Source: Muriicola jejuensis
GTDB lineage: Bacteria; Bacteroidota; Bacteroidia; Flavobacteriales; Flavobacteriaceae
NCBI RefSeq assembly: GCF_010671595.1
Contig: NZ_JAABOP010000001.1
Coordinates: 992,001-1,056,000, forward strand
Direction of reading: 5' to 3'
Length of the DNA stretch: 64,000 nt
Numbering within the stretch: position 1 is the stretch's first letter; each line of letters opens with the position of its first letter. The translations under genes and the position numbers were made by a program. Below, in pieces: positions 43,170 to 51,303 of the stretch. The notes beneath the pieces are model-generated. The model ran no database searches. It was not told the DNA's origin and was given only the letters and a program-made list of their open reading frames with translations.

Positions 43170-44783
43170 TTACTCTTTTACCGCAGGTTTCTCGGGCTGC
43201 CAAGTGGGAGCATCCAGTTCCATCACTTTTTGCAACATGAGGTCGACCTCGCCTTTGATCTTGGCACTGAGGTTTTCCGAAAAAAGCTGTTCTGCCAGGG
43301 CCGCCTTCAGATACAATTTGATCCGCTCATCGTACTGGTAGAAGTCCATGGTGATATTGCTGGCCAGGGCAAAGTCCACAAACTTTTCGAACAGGATGTC
43401 ATCCACCCTGAATTTCCTGACAAAATCATCCTCTGAGTAGGACGTATAGCGACCTCTGTCCTCTTCCAGATGCTCGAAGATAAATCGGGAGATAAAGCCC
43501 AGGCTTTCCATACTTTTAATGGTCTCCTCCTCCATATTCCCAATGGGTACGAATACGTCCGGAATGATTCCCCCTCCACCGTAGACCACCTTCCCCTTCG
43601 GAGTAGTAAACTTGAGGGAATCAGCCACCTTGATGCTGTCTGCAGAAACGAGTTCCCCGTTCTCATAGCGGTCCTCGAATCGCTCGTAATAATCCTCACT
43701 CCCGTTGTGATAATCCCTCTGTATGGACCTGCCCGTTGGGGTGTAATACCTGGAGACCGTAAGCCGCACGGCAGATCCGTCTCCCAGGGCCATCTCCCTC
43801 TGCACCAGGCCTTTGCCAAAGGATCGCCTGCCTACAATGGTACCCACATCGTTATCCTGCAGTGCTCCGGCAATGATCTCACTGGCAGAGGCCGATCTCT
43901 CATTGATAAGAACATAGACCGGCTTGTCCTCAAAGCTGCCGGCATCCGTAGCGTACATCTTTTCTACCTTTCCTTTCTTGTTCTTGGTAAAGAGTATAAG
44001 CTTCCCCTGTTCCAGGAATTCATCCGCCATTTGTTCTGCTATCCCGAGGTATCCTCCTGGATTGTCCCGGAGATCGAGCGTTAACTTTTTCGCTCCGGAA
44101 CGCTGAAGGGATCTCAGGGCATTCCTGAATTCCTTAAAGGTGGTCTCTGCAAATCTGTTGATCTTTATATAGCCCATGTCAGGTGAGAGCATATAGTACG
44201 CATCCACACTTTTTATGGGCACCCGGTCCCTCTTTAGGGTGACGTTGAAAAAACGGTTCTCCTTCTTGCGATACACTTTCAGATCCACGGTTGATCCGCT
44301 CTCCCCTTTGAGCGCACTGACGATCTTCCTGCTCGGCAGGTTCTTCCCGAAAAGGGTATCCCCGTTTGCCTCCATGATCCGGTCCCCGGGCTCAATGCCT
44401 TTCAGGAAACTGGGGCCGTTTTCTACGGTCCTTATCACGGTGATCGTATCCCTGTACATGTAGAAATTGATCCCAATTCCCACGAAATCCCCTTTCATAT
44501 TCTCTGATACCTGCGTCAGTTCTTCTCTGGGGATATAGACCGAATGAGGGTCGAGTTTATCCAGGATGTTGTTGACGGTCACATCTACGATGCTGTCCGT
44601 GTTTATTTCGTCCACGTATTCGTAGTCGATATAATCGATCAGCCGGTTGAGTTTATCTTTTTTGGAATTAGTCGAAAAGAGCCTTTCGGGCGAATCGTTG
44701 AAATTCAACTTCCCTCCGATCAGTATACCAATGGCAAGAGCCAGGGCTATTACTGCAGGCCATATATAATGATACTTCTTCAT
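43170..44783 (-). CDS. S41 family C-terminal processing peptidase
   Basis: This 537-aa periplasmic serine protease has an N-terminal membrane anchor or signal (residues 7-23), a PDZ domain (about 95-175) and the CtpA/Prc catalytic core, with the serine in NERSASASEI (Ser299 by alignment with the family) and the general-base lysine in SFGKGLVQ (Lys324). It trims C-termini of exported proteins. It is 6 bp after the dCMP deaminase gene in one operon. Confidence 0.93.
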   Translation of the reverse strand: MKKYHYIWPAVIALALAIGILIGGKLNFNDSPERLFSTNSKKDKLNRLIDYIDYEYVDEINTDSIVDVTVNNILDKLDPHSVYIPREELTQVSENMKGDFVGIGINFYMYRDTITVIRTVENGPSFLKGIEPGDRIMEANGDTLFGKNLPSRKIVSALKGESGSTVDLKVYRKKENRFFNVTLKRDRVPIKSVDAYYMLSPDMGYIKINRFAETTFKEFRNALRSLQRSGAKKLTLDLRDNPGGYLGIAEQMADEFLEQGKLILFTKNKKGKVEKMYATDAGSFEDKPVYVLINERSASASEIIAGALQDNDVGTIVGRRSFGKGLVQREMALGDGSAVRLTVSRYYTPTGRSIQRDYHNGSEDYYERFEDRYENGELVSADSIKVADSLKFTTPKGKVVYGGGGIIPDVFVPIGNMEEETIKSMESLGFISRFIFEHLEEDRGRYTSYSEDDFVRKFRVDDILFEKFVDFALASNITMDFYQYDERIKLYLKAALAEQLFSENLSAKIKGEVDLMLQKVMELDAPTWQPEKPAVKE

Positions 44784-44789
44784 GAATCC

Positions 44790-45230
44790 TTATGCATTGT
44801 CTTCCGTAATATGGGGCAGGTGTTCCAGTTCTACCCCCGCTCTCTCCAGAAATTCAAGTCCGGAGTTATCTTTGTACGCCAACTGATAGACCACACGTTT
44901 TATGCCAGACTGGTGGATAAGCTTGCTGCATTCCCTGCAGGGAGAAAGGGTGATGTACAGGGTGGCCCCTTTGCAGGACTGAGTGGAGGAGGCAACTTTG
45001 GAAATAGCATTAGCCTCTGCGTGCAGCACATACCATTTGGTATACCCTTCCTCGTCTTCACAAAAATTCTCAAACCCTGTGGGCGTTCCGTTGTATCCGT
45101 CAGAGATGATCATGCGGTCCTTGACGATGATCGCACCCACCCTTTTCCTCACGCAATAGGAAAGCTTTCCCCATTCGTGTGCCATCCTCAAATAGGCCTT
45201 GTCGTATTTTAGCTGCTTCTTTTTGCTCAC
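44790..45230 (-). CDS. dCMP deaminase (ComEB-like)
   Basis: This 146-aa zinc enzyme deaminates dCMP to dUMP for thymidylate synthesis. The zinc site is complete: HAE at 70-72 and PCRECS with Cys98 and Cys101. The start is a GTG at 45230, giving (M)SKKKQLKYDKAYL, the usual opening of the family. It is co-transcribed with the S41 protease. Confidence 0.92.
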   Translation of the reverse strand: MSKKKQLKYDKAYLRMAHEWGKLSYCVRKRVGAIIVKDRMIISDGYNGTPTGFENFCEDEEGYTKWYVLHAEANAISKVASSTQSCKGATLYITLSPCRECSKLIHQSGIKRVVYQLAYKDNSGLEFLERAGVELEHLPHITEDNA

Positions 45231-45348
45231 GTATATACTGGGATGCTTTTATTCTCAGATGGCAAACTATCACTAAGATACCGGCTTTGCCAGAGTCCGG
45301 CAACCAAATAGGGTTAATATTTATTTAAAACCGTTGAGGCGCTAATTC

Positions 45349-45933
45349 TCAGGCCGGCCAGGTGCCTATGATCATGGGCAGGGTGATGAGGATCACTACA
45401 GCCGTGGTCCCGATGATGAAATACTTGCGGGGCAGCCTCAGCACTCCTTCAAGGAGGGCCGCCAGGAGGAGTACTCCCACTATGACGACGACCTGGGAGA
45501 GTTCAATCCCTGTTGCGAATCCCAGAAGTGGGTTCAGCTTCTCGACCTCCCCGGCCATTAACATCTTGAAATAATTCGAAAAGCCAAAGCCGTGGATCAG
45601 CCCGAAAAAACCAGTGGCAGCTGCCTGCAGTTTAAAACTGAGATCGCTGTGTTGCTTCAGTCCTTCCCTGAGGTTGAAAAGAGCGGTCAATAAGATCGTT
45701 ACAGGGATCAGGAATTCGATCAGGGCCACGTCTACCTCCACGACCTCATAGACAGAGAGGGCAAGGGAAAGGCAGTGGGCTACTGTAAAGATGGTCACCA
45801 GGGTGAGGACCTGTTTCCACAGCCTGAAGGTGTAGGGGATGGTCAGGGCCATCAGGAATAAGATATGGTCATACGCACTGAGGTCGAGCACATGGCCCAG
45901 GCCCAATTCAATATAGAATCCAAAACTCCACAT
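45349..45933 (-). CDS. HupE/UreJ family membrane protein
   Basis: This 194-aa protein has about six membrane segments and the HupE/UreJ_2 signatures (GLGHVLDLSAYDHILFLMAL, FTVAHCLSLALS, GFFGLIHGFGFSNYF). HupE/UreJ proteins are linked to nickel or metal handling; whether this member transports a metal is unknown, and no hydrogenase or urease genes are nearby. Gene starts 11 bp after the J-domain gene. Confidence 0.88.
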   Translation of the reverse strand: MWSFGFYIELGLGHVLDLSAYDHILFLMALTIPYTFRLWKQVLTLVTIFTVAHCLSLALSVYEVVEVDVALIEFLIPVTILLTALFNLREGLKQHSDLSFKLQAAATGFFGLIHGFGFSNYFKMLMAGEVEKLNPLLGFATGIELSQVVVIVGVLLLAALLEGVLRLPRKYFIIGTTAVVILITLPMIIGTWPA

Positions 45934-45944
45934 AAATTCCAGGT

Positions 45945-46676
45945 TTATATTCCCCTTTCCCTCTGTATTTGTTCATAGGCCTTCTGCACCTCCTTGAATT
46001 TCTCCTCCGCCCCTTTCTTGATGGCCTCATTCTCCGTATTCACCCTGTCCGGATGATATTTTTTCGCCATGGTCCTGTAAGCTTTTTTCACCTCCTCATC
46101 GGAAGCGCCCTTGTCGATCTCTAGGATCTTGTAGGCATTGTCTGCCGCTTTCACGAACATAGCCTGAATACTCTCGTAGTCTATCTTCCCTATGCGCAAA
46201 TACGTCGCTATCTCCCTGATCTTCTCTATCTCCTTGGAACTGATTGACCCGTCGGACTGGGCGATGGCGAACAGGAAGTGCAGGAGTTGCAGTCTCACCT
46301 CGTATCGGGTGCGTTGGTTGAGATATTCGCAGATCCGCTGGGCAGAGATTTCCCGCTTCTTGATAACCTCGTTAAAGGTCCTGAAGATCGCATTCGCCTT
46401 TTCCTTCCCATAGGTCTGGAGGAAATACTGCCTCACGTAGTCGAGTTCGCGCTGACTCACCTGTCCATCGGCCTTGATCACAATGGAACACAGAGAAAGA
46501 AGGTTGAGTTCGAAATCGGCAGGGGTCACCTTCTGACGGGAAAGGTCCTGAAAAACACTCCGCGCACCGAAACCTGAACCCATGCTGTCCATCAGGCTTC
46601 CCAAAAAGAAGCCCAGGATGGCTCCCGGCAAGCGGAACAAGAAGTACCCGAGGATGGCTGCAATCCAGCGAATCAT
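45945..46676 (-). CDS. TerB/DjlA-like co-chaperone with J domain
   Basis: This 243-aa protein has an N-terminal hydrophobic segment with small residues ([23 protein letters not shown]), a TerB-like helical domain ([21 protein letters not shown], then [20 protein letters not shown]) and a C-terminal J domain with the HPD tripeptide (KKYHPDRVN). DjlA-type proteins recruit DnaK at the inner membrane. The start at 46676 gives the membrane segment; a TATCTTTG element lies at 46690-46697, 13 nt upstream. Confidence 0.9.
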   Translation of the reverse strand: MIRWIAAILGYFLFRLPGAILGFFLGSLMDSMGSGFGARSVFQDLSRQKVTPADFELNLLSLCSIVIKADGQVSQRELDYVRQYFLQTYGKEKANAIFRTFNEVIKKREISAQRICEYLNQRTRYEVRLQLLHFLFAIAQSDGSISSKEIEKIREIATYLRIGKIDYESIQAMFVKAADNAYKILEIDKGASDEEVKKAYRTMAKKYHPDRVNTENEAIKKGAEEKFKEVQKAYEQIQRERGI

Positions 46677-46689
46677 AAAAAAATTTTGG

Positions 46690-46697
46690 CAAAGATA
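46690..46697 (-). promoter_or_regulatory. -7 element of the J-domain gene
   Basis: TATCTTTG on the minus strand, 13 nt before the ATG at 46676; no well-spaced TTG was found upstream. Confidence 0.45.
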
Positions 46698-46743
46698 GGA
46701 TTTAGAAGACAAAAGCCGGGGCAGTCTTAAGAAAGCTTTGGCT

Positions 46744-46771
46744 TTGAAATCATACAGTTTCATTATCTTTG
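46744..46771 (+). promoter_or_regulatory. Promoter of the bacilliredoxin gene
   Basis: TTG (46744-46746), 17-bp spacer, TATCTTTG (46764-46771), then a 20-nt leader. It supports the ATG at 46792. Confidence 0.65.
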
Positions 46772-46791
46772 TCCCCACAAAAAACAAGACT

Positions 46792-47202
46792 ATGTATCCC
46801 GCAGAATTGATAAAACCCATGAGAGATGACCTGGCATCCGCAGGTTTCCAGGAATTATTCACCGCAGAGGCCGTTGAACAGGCCATCAATCAGGAGGGCA
46901 CCACCCTGGTGGTGGTCAACTCCGTTTGCGGATGTGCCGCCGCCAATGCCAGGCCGGCTGCTAAAATGAGTCTCAGGAATCAGAAAAGGCCCGACCACCT
47001 CATCACCGTATTTGCCGGAGTGGATACGGAAGCGGTGGATGCAGCGAGGAACCTGATGGTTCCCTTCCCTCCTTCCTCCCCCAGCATGGCGCTGTTCAGG
47101 AATGGGGAACTGGTCCACATGATCGAAAGACACCATATAGAAGGCAGACCGGCAGAAATGATCGCAGAAAACCTCACCGAGGCCTATGACGAATTTTGCT
47201 AA
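46792..47202 (+). CDS. BrxA/BrxB family bacilliredoxin
   Basis: This 136-aa thioredoxin-like protein has the family's CGC motif ([15 protein letters not shown], Cys46-Gly-Cys48). In Firmicutes it removes bacillithiol from oxidised proteins; Bacteroidota homologues are widespread and some members of the phylum also make bacillithiol. I chose the ATG at 46792 ([10 protein letters not shown], the conserved opening); an earlier in-frame start would sit within the promoter. It has its own terminator. Confidence 0.92.
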   Translation: MYPAELIKPMRDDLASAGFQELFTAEAVEQAINQEGTTLVVVNSVCGCAAANARPAAKMSLRNQKRPDHLITVFAGVDTEAVDAARNLMVPFPPSSPSMALFRNGELVHMIERHHIEGRPAEMIAENLTEAYDEFC

Positions 47203-47225
47203 TTAGAAGGCAGTAAAATAATCTG

Positions 47226-47253
47226 AACCGCACTTTTAAAGGTGCGGTTTTTT
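47226..47253 (+). terminator. Terminator of the bacilliredoxin gene
   Basis: Stem AACCGCAC/GTGCGGTT with an 8-nt loop and a T-tract whose last base is the first base of the plsC -7 element. Confidence 0.9.
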
Positions 47254-47260
47254 ATTTTTG
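47253..47260 (+). promoter_or_regulatory. -7 element of plsC, abutting a terminator
   Basis: TATTTTTG starts in the T-tract of the preceding terminator and ends 4 nt before the plsC ATG, so the transcript is expected to be leaderless. No clear TTG at the usual distance, because the terminator stem occupies that position. Confidence 0.5.
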
Positions 47261-47264
47261 CAGT

Positions 47265-48002
47265 ATGCGGAAGATCCTGGCCTACCCCCTGACCATACTC
47301 TATTTCCTGATTTTCGGGATCATCCTGCTCGTCTTCCATCCCATCCAATGGATCTGCCTGAAAGGGTTTGGATACAACGCACACAAAAAAAGTGTGAGCA
47401 TCCTCAATTTGGTCCTCATATGGTGCACCTATATTTTGGGAACGCGGTATACCTTTATCAACAAAAACAAGATCCCCGAAAACAAGCCCCTGATCATCGT
47501 CTCCAACCACCAGAGTATGAATGACATCCCCCCTATCATCTGGCACATGAGACAGCATCACCCTAAATTTGTCAGCAAGATCGAATTGGGAAAAGGTATC
47601 CCCAGCGTGTCTTTTAACCTGAGGCATGGGGGTTCCGTACTCATAGACAGGAAGGACAGCAAACAGGCCCTTGCAGCCATCGCAAAACTGGGGGAATACA
47701 TAGAGGAATTCAACAGGAGTGCGGTTATCTTCCCCGAAGGAACCCGAAGCAGGACGGGGCAACCCAAGAAATTCCAGACCACCGGTCTCAAGGTCCTGAT
47801 AAAAAAGGCCCCATCCGCCCTGATCGTTCCCATCAGTATAAACAATTCATGGAAAATGCTGCGTTATGGCAAATTCCCTTACGGAATCGGTTCTCATTTA
47901 ATTTTCAAGGTCCACCCCCCCATACCAAATACGGGCGATCCGGAAGCGATCATCGCCAGGGCGGAAGAACTGATCAAACAAGACATCCTCACTCACCTAT
48001 GA
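47265..48002 (+). CDS. plsC: 1-acyl-sn-glycerol-3-phosphate acyltransferase
   Basis: This 245-aa enzyme acylates lysophosphatidate to phosphatidate in phospholipid synthesis. The catalytic HX4D motif is NHQSMND (His82, Asp87) and the substrate-binding PEGTRSR is at 157-163. An N-terminal hydrophobic segment (residues 8-30) anchors it at the inner membrane. Its last 4 bp overlap the HD hydrolase gene (ATGA), so the two are coupled. Confidence 0.93.
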   Translation: MRKILAYPLTILYFLIFGIILLVFHPIQWICLKGFGYNAHKKSVSILNLVLIWCTYILGTRYTFINKNKIPENKPLIIVSNHQSMNDIPPIIWHMRQHHPKFVSKIELGKGIPSVSFNLRHGGSVLIDRKDSKQALAAIAKLGEYIEEFNRSAVIFPEGTRSRTGQPKKFQTTGLKVLIKKAPSALIVPISINNSWKMLRYGKFPYGIGSHLIFKVHPPIPNTGDPEAIIARAEELIKQDILTHL

Positions 48003-48658
48003 ACACGACCGAAATCGTAGAGTCTACCATTGAATTTGTCAAGGAAACGCTTGGCGACGCAGAAGCGGGGCATGACTGGTTCCATACCCAACGCGTATTT
48101 AACAATGCGCTCCTCCTGGCCAGGGACGAGGAAGTGGATGTCCTGGTGGTAAGCCTGGGGGCCCTTCTCCACGACATAGCCGATGCCAAATTCCACGGAG
48201 GAGATGAAAACATTGGACCGAGGATGGCCAGGGAATTTCTGACCTCCATAGGGGTGGATAAAAAGACCGTCTCGGAGGTGTGTTTTATCATTGAGGAGAT
48301 CTCTTTTAAGAATTCCATAGGAAGAAAAAGAAAGGGGGAGCTCCCGCTCGAACTGCAGGTGGTGCAGGACGCAGATCGCCTGGATGCTATAGGCGCTATT
48401 GGGATAGCACGTGCCTTTCATTACGGCGGTCATAAGAACCGGAAGCTATACGATCCGGATATCTCCCCGAACCTGAAAATGGACAAGGAGACCTATAAGA
48501 AGTCAGACGGACCCACCATCAACCACTTCTACGAGAAACTCCTTCTGCTGAAAGACAGGATGAACACCCCTGCAGGAAAAAAGATAGCCGAAGAGCGACA
48601 CGAATTCCTGCTACATTACCTGGAGCAGTTCTATTCGGAATGGAACGGGGAAAGATAA
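47999..48658 (+). CDS. HD domain phosphohydrolase (YedJ-like)
   Basis: This 219-aa HD-superfamily protein has His25/Asp26 and His29 (AGHDWFHTQRV), the HD doublet at 58-59 (LLHDIADAKFHG) and a later DADRLDAIGAIGIAR. Such proteins are metal-dependent phosphohydrolases of unknown physiological substrate. The start at 47999 overlaps the plsC stop by 4 bp; a longer in-frame extension upstream lies wholly inside plsC and is rejected. Confidence 0.9.
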   Translation: MNTTEIVESTIEFVKETLGDAEAGHDWFHTQRVFNNALLLARDEEVDVLVVSLGALLHDIADAKFHGGDENIGPRMAREFLTSIGVDKKTVSEVCFIIEEISFKNSIGRKRKGELPLELQVVQDADRLDAIGAIGIARAFHYGGHKNRKLYDPDISPNLKMDKETYKKSDGPTINHFYEKLLLLKDRMNTPAGKKIAEERHEFLLHYLEQFYSEWNGER

Positions 48659-48758
48659 ATCCCACCTGAATTTCTATTTCAACCCCCGTAAATCGCTTTA
48701 AGGGAATTTCCATTATTGGTGTTGTTTTTCTATCTTCAAAAACTCAAAAAACACATCC

Positions 48759-50183
48759 ATGCAAAGGCGAAAATTCATCAAAAATGTAACGGCCTCCACG
48801 GCCGTATTCTCAATCGTTCCGAGTTACGTACTGGGAAAAGGGCACGTGCCTCCCAGTGACACCCTCTACATAGGCGCCTTCGGGGTGGGGGGAAGAGGAT
48901 TGGGGGTGATCCAATCCCTGCAGGAGACCGGAAAGGTAAAGTTCGTATCCTTTTGTGATGTGGACGAGAGGCGAGCCGCTCAGACCTATGAGCTCTTCCC
49001 GGACGTTAAACGATATAAGGATTATCGCAAGGTATATGACAAGCAGTTAAAGGACATGGATGCCGTAATGGTCGCCACGCCTGATCATACCCACGCCACT
49101 ATCGCCCTGCCATTTATGCGTGCCAAAAAACACGCCTATGTGGAAAAACCCCTTACGCACAATATTGCGGAGGCCCGACTCATGACCCAGGTGGCCAAGG
49201 AGAACGGGATCGTTACCCAGATGGGGAACCAGGGGGCGTCCAGTGATGGCAGCCGACTGGCCAAGGAATGGATTAATTCAGGCGTGATCGGTACCGTAGA
49301 ACGGGTCGATTGCTGGACCAATCGCCCGGTGTGGCCACAGGGTGTTCCCCTTCCCAAGGGAAAGGATGAGATCCCCGAGGGGCTCGACTGGGACCTATGG
49401 CTGGGACCGGCGGCAATGAGGGACTACAACAACGCCTACCTGCCCTTTAAATGGAGGGGATGGTGGGATTTTGGGACCGGAGCCCTGGGAGACATGGGTT
49501 GCCATATCATGGAAACGCCTTTCGGGGTGCTGGACCTGGGATATCCTACGGAAGCAGAAGCCAGCTGCACCACGAACTGGGTCGGTGACTTTGTGGAAGC
49601 AGATTACAGCGCATCCTGCCCCGCATCCTCCATCGTCCGCCTCAAATTCAATACTGAGAAACACGGGGATATAGCATTGAACTGGTACGATGGCGGCATC
49701 ATGCCGGATCTCCCAGATGAACTGAAGGACGGGGAGACCATAGGCGACACCGGTGGAGGTACGGTCTTCTACGGTTCTAAAGGCATCCTGGTGTGTGATG
49801 TCTATTCCAGGAATGCCCGATTGCTCCCCTCTGAAATGATGGGTCTTTTTTCACCCCCTACTCCTACATTGCCAAGGATAGAAGGCAGTACCGGAGGCCA
49901 TCAGAGGAACTGGGTGGAAGGTTGCCTGGAAGGGAAAGCCACCTCTTCCGATTTTGCGCGCTCCGGCCCGCTTACCGAAGCGGTGCTCATGGGGAACCTG
50001 GCCATTAAGGCAAATCAGTACAAGGAATTGAAAGAAGGTAAACAACTGGGCGACTGGGATCCGTATTTCTACCCCGGCAGGAGAAAGATCATGTGGGATG
50101 GAGAAGCGATGAAGGTCACCAATTTCGAAAAGGCTAACGAATGGGTAAAAGGTTCCTACCGAAAAGGCTGGGAATTAAAATAG
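48759..50183 (+). CDS. Tat-exported Gfo/Idh/MocA family oxidoreductase
   Basis: This 474-aa protein has a twin-arginine signal (MQRRKFIKNVTAST), a Rossmann domain (IGAFGVGGRGLGVIQSL), the lysine motif YVEKPLTH (near residue 130) and a long C-terminal domain with WLGPA and GALGDMGCHIMETPF. Exported members of this family keep tightly bound NAD and some act as glycoside-cleaving or redox-neutral sugar enzymes. It stands alone here, 13 kb from the 3-keto-sugar cluster. Its 3' end overlaps the convergent radical SAM gene by 9 bp. Confidence 0.88.
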   Translation: MQRRKFIKNVTASTAVFSIVPSYVLGKGHVPPSDTLYIGAFGVGGRGLGVIQSLQETGKVKFVSFCDVDERRAAQTYELFPDVKRYKDYRKVYDKQLKDMDAVMVATPDHTHATIALPFMRAKKHAYVEKPLTHNIAEARLMTQVAKENGIVTQMGNQGASSDGSRLAKEWINSGVIGTVERVDCWTNRPVWPQGVPLPKGKDEIPEGLDWDLWLGPAAMRDYNNAYLPFKWRGWWDFGTGALGDMGCHIMETPFGVLDLGYPTEAEASCTTNWVGDFVEADYSASCPASSIVRLKFNTEKHGDIALNWYDGGIMPDLPDELKDGETIGDTGGGTVFYGSKGILVCDVYSRNARLLPSEMMGLFSPPTPTLPRIEGSTGGHQRNWVEGCLEGKATSSDFARSGPLTEAVLMGNLAIKANQYKELKEGKQLGDWDPYFYPGRRKIMWDGEAMKVTNFEKANEWVKGSYRKGWELK

Positions 50184-51245
50184 TCTGAGCTGCCCGTCCT
50201 TATAACTTCTGTGAAGTTCTTTGTTGAGCTCGGGGAATTTCCTTCCCTTAAAATACTTCTGTTTGGCTATTCGGGCCACCATATGGAGGTTTTTGGCCAA
50301 GGGGCCTTCTCCCTTATTCCTGATTCCGAATCTGCTGTCTGAAAGCTGCCCACCGTGACAACTCTCAATCTGGCTTAATACCTTATCGGCCCTGTCTGGC
50401 ATGGCCCTTCTGATCCAATCCGTAAACAATAGCCCGATGGCCCCGTTCAGGCGAACCACGGTAAAGGCAAAGGAAAGGGCCCCGTGATCGGAAACGGCTT
50501 TGGCCAATGACATGAGCTCATGGCTGTTGATCCCCGGAATAAGAGGAGCCAGCATGGCATTTACCGGGATACGGTTCTCGGATAGCACTTTGATAGTCTG
50601 AAGCCTCCTTGCAATAGTTGCCGTCCTCGGCTCAAGTAGACGCCTGGTCTCCTCCCTCAAAGAAGTGACCGAAATATGAACTCCGACCAACCCAAAGGAA
50701 TTCAACTCTTTTAGCAGGTCAAGATCTCTCAATACCATCGCATTTTTGGTGATGATCCCCACCGGATGCCTGTATTTCAGAAAGACCTCCAGACAAGCCC
50801 TGGTAATCCTGTAGTGTTTTTCCGCAGGCTGATAACAGTCTGTATTCCCGGATAGCACGATGGTCTCGGCTTTCCACGTTCTGCTTCTGATCTTTTCCTC
50901 CAGGAGTTCCGGGGCGTTTTCCTTGATCAGTACTTTCCTTTCAAAATCGAGGCCCGCACTGTATCCCCAGAATTCATGAGTATTCCGGGCGTAGCAGTAA
51001 ATACACCCGTGTTCGCACCCCTGGTAGGGATTCATGGAAAAGGACATGCCCACATCGGGGCTCGTCACCTTATTTACTATGGTCTTCGGATGAACCGGGA
51101 TGTAGGAAGTTTTGTTGGAATCTGCCAATTCACCATGTTCCAGGCAGTATTCCAGGAAATCATCCCTCCATTCAGAGTGGAATTTTTCGAACTTGTTGAA
51201 TGAATTGTGCTGAGCACCTCGTCCCCTGATAAATTCTTTTTTCAT
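50175..51245 (-). CDS. PA0069-type radical SAM protein
   Basis: This 356-aa protein has the [4Fe-4S] motif GCEHGCIYCYAR (Cys77, Cys81, Cys84; CX3CX2C) and following segments typical of the PA0069/SplB-like group (TIVLSGNTDCYQPAEKHYRITR, HPVGIITKNA). It uses S-adenosylmethionine to generate a radical; the substrate is unknown, and relation to spore photoproduct lyase suggests nucleic-acid repair as one option. It is separated by 58 bp from the upstream secreted-protein gene. Confidence 0.88.
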   Translation of the reverse strand: MKKEFIRGRGAQHNSFNKFEKFHSEWRDDFLEYCLEHGELADSNKTSYIPVHPKTIVNKVTSPDVGMSFSMNPYQGCEHGCIYCYARNTHEFWGYSAGLDFERKVLIKENAPELLEEKIRSRTWKAETIVLSGNTDCYQPAEKHYRITRACLEVFLKYRHPVGIITKNAMVLRDLDLLKELNSFGLVGVHISVTSLREETRRLLEPRTATIARRLQTIKVLSENRIPVNAMLAPLIPGINSHELMSLAKAVSDHGALSFAFTVVRLNGAIGLLFTDWIRRAMPDRADKVLSQIESCHGGQLSDSRFGIRNKGEGPLAKNLHMVARIAKQKYFKGRKFPELNKELHRSYKDGQLRLF

Positions 51246-51303
51246 GAAATTGGATTATATCCAAATATATGGATATTTTCCAATTTATGATTTTCTTTAT
51301 GAC

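Noticed and set aside
46677-46889. 71-residue N-terminal extension of the J-domain protein
   Set aside because: It would overlap the bacilliredoxin gene and promoter; TATCTTTG at 46690-46697 places the start at 46676.
47849-47998. Upstream extension of the HD hydrolase
   Set aside because: It is wholly within plsC; the ATGA overlap at 47999 is the normal coupled start.
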